A stretch of DNA of 64,000 bases from the NCBI RefSeq assembly GCF_014842875.1, contig NZ_JACYXZ010000003.1, positions 620,001 through 684,000 of the forward strand. Reading direction: 5' to 3'. Made by a program: the position numbers and the translations under genes. Each line of letters starts with the position of its first letter. Position 1 is the first letter of the stretch. The stretch comes from Nocardioides donggukensis (GTDB lineage Bacteria > Actinomycetota > Actinomycetes > Propionibacteriales > Nocardioidaceae). This document shows, one piece after another, positions 59,834-64,000 of this stretch. The notes under the pieces were generated by a model. It searched no databases and was not told the origin of the DNA. It saw nothing but the letters and a program-made list of their open reading frames with translations.

Positions 59834-59896
59834 CCGCAATTGCGCCCGAATGACAGTGAATCTGCCCTGCGCACTGTCACACGGCCGCAATTGCGG
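59834..59896. repeat. 63-bp nested palindromic repeat, copy 2
   Basis: Outer arms CCGCAATTGCGCCCG (59834-59848) and CGGCCGCAATTGCGG (59882-59896) pair with one mismatch. The inner hairpin is GACAGTG (59852-59858) with CACTGTC (59872-59878). The offset between arms is 48 bp, as in copy 1 at 49017. A further GACAGTG lies just outside at 59903-59909. Confidence 0.78.
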
Positions 59897-59942
59897 CGCT
59901 TTGACAGTGCCGGCCGCTGGCGCCGGCGAGGACGCCCCCGGC

Positions 59943-60641
59943 TCAGCCGGCGAACGCCGCCGCGACCGCGTCACCGAAGGCCCGGTGCCCCTCGGGGGTC
60001 AGGTGCAGCTGGTCGTCGAGGTAGGGCAGGTCCAGCTCGTAGGTGCCGACGTACGGCACGCCGGCCAGCGCGGCCTCCTCGGCGAGGAGGGCGTCGACGT
60101 GCGCGGCCGCCCGGGCCCGGGCCGGTGCCGGTGGCGGCCCCACGAGCAGCACGGGACGGCCGGCCAGACCCTCGAGCAGGCGACGTACGCCGAGGCGCAC
60201 GGCCCGGTCGCTCTGGTCGTGGTCGTTGAGCCCACCCTGGACGACGACCAGACCGTTGTCGCCGCGCAGCGCACGGGTCGCCCGCTCGGCCCGGTCGGCG
60301 AAGGACACCGCGCCGCACGAGCTGGCCCGGGCGCTGAAGCCCGACCCGGAGAAGCCGTACACGTGCACCTCCCCGGGCAGCCGCGAGGGCCACGACCCGG
60401 TCGGGTCGGCCAGGCCCAGCCCGGCCGAGTAGGAGTCGCCGATGACCGCCACCCGCTCGCCCGAGCCGCTCACCTGGGCCTCACGGGCCGATGACTCGGC
60501 GGCGAACCGCTCGCAGCGGGACACGTCGCCGCTGACCGCACTGGTGACCACGAGCGCGGAGAGGGTGCCGACCACGACCAGCACCACGACGGCGATGCGC
60601 AGCGGCAGCAGACGACGACCCGGGACACCCATGCCGTCCAT
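59943..60641 (-). CDS. exported SGNH/GDSL hydrolase
   Basis: A 232-residue protein with an N-terminal membrane anchor (12-36) and an SGNH hydrolase domain: block I GDSYSAG (Ser70), block III GGLND, and block V with Asp and His in DDQLHLTPEGH. Such enzymes act as extracellular esterases or lipases, and some modify cell-wall polymers. Its start follows a strongly basic leader. It is a single gene near the palindromic repeat. Confidence 0.9.
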   Translation of the reverse strand: MDGMGVPGRRLLPLRIAVVVLVVVGTLSALVVTSAVSGDVSRCERFAAESSAREAQVSGSGERVAVIGDSYSAGLGLADPTGSWPSRLPGEVHVYGFSGSGFSARASSCGAVSFADRAERATRALRGDNGLVVVQGGLNDHDQSDRAVRLGVRRLLEGLAGRPVLLVGPPPAPARARAAAHVDALLAEEAALAGVPYVGTYELDLPYLDDQLHLTPEGHRAFGDAVAAAFAG

Positions 60642-60748
60642 CCTGCGTCAGACGGTCACGATCTTCACATCGTGCCGGGGGACAGTTGCCGAGTCGTGAC
60701 CGGGTGCGGCGTCGGGAGAGGGGAGGCCCGGCGCCGCACCCGGCGGAC

Positions 60749-61708
60749 TCAGAAGCGCAGGTTCCGCAGGTAGGCGTAGCCCACGTCGGCCGTCTGGATC
60801 GGCGTCACGTCGGGGGTGTCGTTCTCGACGATGTACTCCTCCACCCTGTGGGCGTCGAAGATCCGCGCGAAGTCGATGTAGCCGGTGCCGAGATCGGCGT
60901 GGTCCCCGTTGGCCGGGTTCCGGTCCTTCACGTGGTACTGACGGACCTGCTGCGGGGCGTCCTGGATGACGTCGATCGCGAAGTCGATGGAGTCGTCATC
61001 GCTCAGGCCGAGACCCTTGCCGCCGGTGACCGCCCAGTAGAGGTCCACCTCCAGGTGCACCAGCCGCGGGTCGAGCTCGTCGGTGAGCACGTCCCACGGG
61101 GTGACACCACCCCCGAGGTCGGTCGTGAACTCGTGGGCGTGGTTGTGGTAGCCGTACCGGATCCCCCGCTGCTTCGCGGCGGCGGCCTCGACGTTCATCC
61201 GCTCCGCCCAGCCCTGCCAGGCCGCCCGGTCGCTCGAGGCCAGGAAGGGCACGACCATGAACTTCTGTCCCATGGTCTCGGCGTTGTCGAGCTTGGCCTC
61301 CAGGGCCTGGGCGCTGGAGCTGATGCCGTCGTGGCTCGAGGAGGCCCGGATGCCGAGGCCGTCGAGCGTGGCCCGCATCTCCGCCGCGGTCCGACCGTAG
61401 TAGCCGGCCAGCTCGACACGCGGGTAGCCGGTCTCCGCGAGGTGCGCGAGCGTGGTGTCGACGCCCTCGCCCCGCATGATCGCCCGGAGCGTGTAGAGCT
61501 GGATGCTGATCTTGCCCGGCGGCACCGGACGTCCCTTCGCGTTCCCGCGACCGGGGTGCGCCGACGCAGCGGCCCCCACCCCGGTCGTCGCGAACGCCGC
61601 GGCACCGGCCGCCGTGGCGACCGTGTTGCGGAGCAACGAGCGACGGCTCATCCCCCGCTTCTCCATCGAGCGCTGCAGCGCTCCTTCTCCGTCATAGCCG
61701 TAGCACAT
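60749..61708 (-). CDS. Tat-exported sugar phosphate isomerase/epimerase-like TIM-barrel protein
   Basis: A 319-residue AP endonuclease 2-like TIM barrel. The N-terminal 20 residues (MCYGYDGEGALQRSMEKRGM) precede a Tat motif SRRSLLRN (21-28) and a hydrophobic stretch ending ASAHPG. The barrel shows IQLYTLRAIM, RVELAGYYG, YHNHAHEF with metal His and Glu, LEVDLYW and QYHVKDR. Export of such an isomerase is typical of a group acting on extracytoplasmic sugars. It is 42 nt upstream of no other gene on its own strand; the next isomerase gene lies just before it in transcription. Confidence 0.85.
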   Translation of the reverse strand: MCYGYDGEGALQRSMEKRGMSRRSLLRNTVATAAGAAAFATTGVGAAASAHPGRGNAKGRPVPPGKISIQLYTLRAIMRGEGVDTTLAHLAETGYPRVELAGYYGRTAAEMRATLDGLGIRASSSHDGISSSAQALEAKLDNAETMGQKFMVVPFLASSDRAAWQGWAERMNVEAAAAKQRGIRYGYHNHAHEFTTDLGGGVTPWDVLTDELDPRLVHLEVDLYWAVTGGKGLGLSDDDSIDFAIDVIQDAPQQVRQYHVKDRNPANGDHADLGTGYIDFARIFDAHRVEEYIVENDTPDVTPIQTADVGYAYLRNLRF

Positions 61709-61750
61709 GCTGTTTCCTCTCCTTGTGGGTTCCCCGACCGGTGTGGCCGG

Positions 61751-62758
61751 TCAGTCCTTGGTGGCGAACGCGGCGTCGAAGGCCGCCTCGGGTGCGTCGA
61801 AGGCCAGGCGGCGGACGAACTCCAGGGCCTCGGGGGCGCCGACGAGCCGGTCCATCCCGGCGTCCTCCCACTCGATCGAGATCGGGCCCTGGTAGTCGAT
61901 CGTGTTCAGCATCCGGAAGCACTGCTCCCACGGCACGTCACCGTGACCGGTGGAGACGAAGTCCCACCCGCGCCGCGGGTCCGCCCACGGCAGGTGCGAG
62001 CCCAACCGCCCGTTGCGGCCGTTGCCGGTCAACCGCTTCGCGTCCTTGCAGTCCACGTGGTAGATCCGGTCCCGGAAGTCCCACAGGAACCCCACCGGGT
62101 CCAGGTCCTGCCACACGAAGTGGCTGGGGTCCCAGTTCAACCCGAACGCCTCGCGGTGACCGATCGCCTCCAGGGTGCGCACCGTGGTCCAGTAGTCGTA
62201 GGCGATCTCCGAGGGGTGCACCTCGTGCGCGAACCGCACCCCGCACTCGTCGAACACGTCCAGGATCGGGTTCCACCGGTCCGCGAAGTCCCGATAGCCG
62301 GCCTCGACCATCTCCTCGGTCGCCGGCGGGAACATCGCCACGTACTTCCAGATCGAGGACCCGGTGAACCCCACCACGACGTCGACCCCGAGCCGCTGCG
62401 CGGACCGGGCAGTCAGCTTCATCTCCTCCGCCGCGCGCTGCCGCACCCCCTCGGGGTCCCCGTCACCCCACACCCGTGCCGACAGGATCCCCTGGTGCCG
62501 CGCGTCGATCGGGTCATCGCACACCGCCTGACCCTTGAGGTGGTTGGAGATCGCGAACAGCTGCAGGCCGTGCCGCTCCAGCACCTCGAGCTTCGCCTTC
62601 ACGTACGCGTCGTCCTCCGCGGCCTGCCACGGGTCGAGGTGGTCACCCCAGCAGGCGATCTCCACCCCGTCGTACCCCCACCCCGAGGCGAGCCGGCACA
62701 CCTCCTCGAACGGCAGGTCGGCCCACTGGCCGGTGAACAACGTGATCGGACGTGTCAT
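61751..62758 (-). CDS. cytoplasmic sugar phosphate isomerase/epimerase
   Basis: A 335-residue xylose isomerase-like TIM barrel with no signal peptide. Visible are [82 protein letters not shown] and [12 protein letters not shown], including the metal-binding Glu, Asp, His and Glu. ATG 62758 was chosen for the [10 protein letters not shown] start. It precedes the Tat-exported relative by 42 nt and follows the phosphatase gene by 50 nt, suggesting one operon. Confidence 0.9.
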   Translation of the reverse strand: MTRPITLFTGQWADLPFEEVCRLASGWGYDGVEIACWGDHLDPWQAAEDDAYVKAKLEVLERHGLQLFAISNHLKGQAVCDDPIDARHQGILSARVWGDGDPEGVRQRAAEEMKLTARSAQRLGVDVVVGFTGSSIWKYVAMFPPATEEMVEAGYRDFADRWNPILDVFDECGVRFAHEVHPSEIAYDYWTTVRTLEAIGHREAFGLNWDPSHFVWQDLDPVGFLWDFRDRIYHVDCKDAKRLTGNGRNGRLGSHLPWADPRRGWDFVSTGHGDVPWEQCFRMLNTIDYQGPISIEWEDAGMDRLVGAPEALEFVRRLAFDAPEAAFDAAFATKD

Positions 62759-62808
62759 GGGGTGTCCCTTCGGGTGTCGGGTCGCGGACGGGGGGGCGGC
62801 TCGGTCGG

Positions 62809-64000
62809 TCAGCCGGGTGGGCCGGTCAGCAGGTCGGCGAGCAGGTCGCGCACCTCGACGGCGTCGACGTGGTCGCGCTTGGCGACCGGGTCGGAGCAGA
62901 CGAGCACCGGCCCCTGCTCGGGCCGGTCGGGGAGCCTCCCGTGCGTGCCCGACACTGGCGACGGGTCGAGGGGGACCACCGACATGGCGTAGCGCAGGCC
63001 CACCTTCTTGCGGGCCAGGGTGGCCGCCGCGCGCAGCCTCACCCACCGGTCCTCGGGGTCGAGGAACAGCTCGGCCGGGTCGTAGCCGGGCTTCTTGTGG
63101 ATCTCGACGGCCCTCGCGAAGTCCGGGGCGTGGTCGTCGTCGAGCCAGTAGTAGTAGGTGAACCAGGCATCGGGCTCGGCCACCAGCACCAGCTCGCCCG
63201 CCCGTTCGTGGTCCAGCCCGTACGCCGCCTGGCCGGCGCGGTCGAGCACCTCATCGACCCCGTCGAGGCCGCGCAGGAGCTCCGCGACCCGGTCGAGGTC
63301 TCCGGGATCCCGGACGTAGACGTGTGCCACCTGGTGGTCGGCGACCGCGAACGCCCGGGAGGTCCACGGGTCGAGCAGCTCGCCGGTGGCGTTGCGGTGC
63401 ACGTGGAGCAGGCCCTCGCGGCGCAGGAGCCGGTTGACGTCGACCGGCCGCCGGGCGGCGGTGATGCCGTACTCGCTGAGCAGGACGACCCGGACCCCGG
63501 CGGCCTCGGCATCGTCGAGCAGCGGGGTGAGCGCCGCGTCGACGTCCCGGGCGGCCTGCGCCGCCTCCGGAGCGTCCGGGCCGTGCCTCTGGAGGTCGTA
63601 GTCCAGGTGCGGGACGTAGACCAGGGTCAGGTCGTGGTCGGGCAGGACCCGGCGGGCCGCCTCCACGATCCAGCGGGAGCTGGCGATCGACGCGGTCGGT
63701 CCCCAGTAGCTGAAGAGCGGGAACGGCCCGAGCTCCGCGGTGAGCCGGTCGTGCAGCGCCGGCGGCCAGGTCCAGCAGTCGGGGGACTTCCGGCCGTCCG
63801 CGTGGTAGACGGGCCGCGGTGTCACCGTGGTGTCGACGTCGGCCCCCATGGCGTACCACCAGCAGATGTTGGCGACCCGCAGGTCGGGCCGGGTGCGGCG
63901 GACGACGTCCCAGAGCTTCTCCCCCTGGACGAGCGCGTTGTGCTGGCGCCAGAGCAGGACCTCGCCGAGGTCCCGGAAGTACCAGCCGTTGCCGACGATC
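62809..64000 (-). CDS. alkaline phosphatase-superfamily protein (5' end outside window)
   Basis: The frame is open to the right edge, so the N-terminus is missing. The visible 396 residues match the cytoplasmic alkaline phosphatase/nucleotide pyrophosphatase family found with sugar isomerases: [74 protein letters not shown] and a metal-binding [12 protein letters not shown]. It is probably the first gene of an operon with the two isomerases; the internal ATG 63849 is not the true start. Confidence 0.85.
   Translation of the reverse strand, partial: IVGNGWYFRDLGEVLLWRQHNALVQGEKLWDVVRRTRPDLRVANICWWYAMGADVDTTVTPRPVYHADGRKSPDCWTWPPALHDRLTAELGPFPLFSYWGPTASIASSRWIVEAARRVLPDHDLTLVYVPHLDYDLQRHGPDAPEAAQAARDVDAALTPLLDDAEAAGVRVVLLSEYGITAARRPVDVNRLLRREGLLHVHRNATGELLDPWTSRAFAVADHQVAHVYVRDPGDLDRVAELLRGLDGVDEVLDRAGQAAYGLDHERAGELVLVAEPDAWFTYYYWLDDDHAPDFARAVEIHKKPGYDPAELFLDPEDRWVRLRAAATLARKKVGLRYAMSVVPLDPSPVSGTHGRLPDRPEQGPVLVCSDPVAKRDHVDAVEVRDLLADLLTGPPG

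Noticed and set aside
57420..60494. 1024-codon plus-strand frame opposite secDF
   Set aside because: Antisense shadow; no domain is recognisable and it crosses several genes on the minus strand.

Overview
The window is very GC-rich, and its genes run almost end to end with GTG as well as ATG starts and many 1-8 nt overlaps. Its content points to an actinobacterium: lexA next to a LysM division-suppressor-type gene, nrdR with a B12-dependent nrdJ, LexA sites of the form TCGAAC-N4-GTTCGA, DUF1918, DUF2695 and Tat-exported phosphatases. A Nocardioidaceae-like host (e.g. Nocardioides) is my inference; no rRNA or taxonomic marker is present. I saw no tRNA, rRNA or CRISPR array.

Layout. (1) 1-8.4 kb: ordinary small genes, namely a partial dienelactone hydrolase, DUF2237, DUF4236, an excalibur-domain protein, DUF2695, DUF1918, a DksA-type zinc finger, an ABC exporter pair and a VOC protein. 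(2) 8.5-11 kb: an XRE-TPR regulator convergent with three tandem copies of a 40-residue secreted pre-peptide. All three would release the same 12-residue peptide ending in Cys-Cys. This looks like an RRNPP-style peptide-signalling module and is the best candidate for something undescribed. (3) 11-26 kb: an accessory cluster of redox, hydrolase and efflux genes under AraC and LuxR/LAL regulators. It includes an MFS-serine-hydrolase fusion coupled to a zinc-ribbon microprotein, and a recurring palindrome of the TGRCCGGG type in three promoter regions. (4) 26-41 kb: a defence island. It holds a CBASS operon (CD-NTase, separate E2 and E1, JAB peptidase, TIR-SAVED effector) and a Wadjet operon (JetA-JetB-JetC-JetD) with a fifth, overlapping nuclease-like gene. 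A truncated oxidoreductase lies at its left edge; a strong terminator and an array of four 22-bp repeats lie at its right edge. (5) 41-64 kb: core chromosome with nrdJ-nrdR, lexA and its SOS neighbour, exported calcium-binding and protease proteins, two phosphatases, a DinG-like helicase, a fused SecDF, an SGNH hydrolase and two TIM-barrel sugar isomerases.

How the parts work together. In CBASS the nucleotidyltransferase should make a cyclic oligonucleotide that the SAVED domain reads and the TIR domain converts into NAD+ depletion, while E1/E2/JAB modify the nucleotidyltransferase tail. JetABC-D should recognise and cleave small circular DNA such as plasmids. The two defence operons share upstream sequence blocks, which suggests common control. 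NrdR boxes exactly 31 bp apart precede nrdR-nrdJ, and clustered LexA boxes precede the LysM gene and lexA. Two intergenic 63-bp nested palindromes keep their architecture while their inner hairpin sequence changes, as expected of a structured repeat family.
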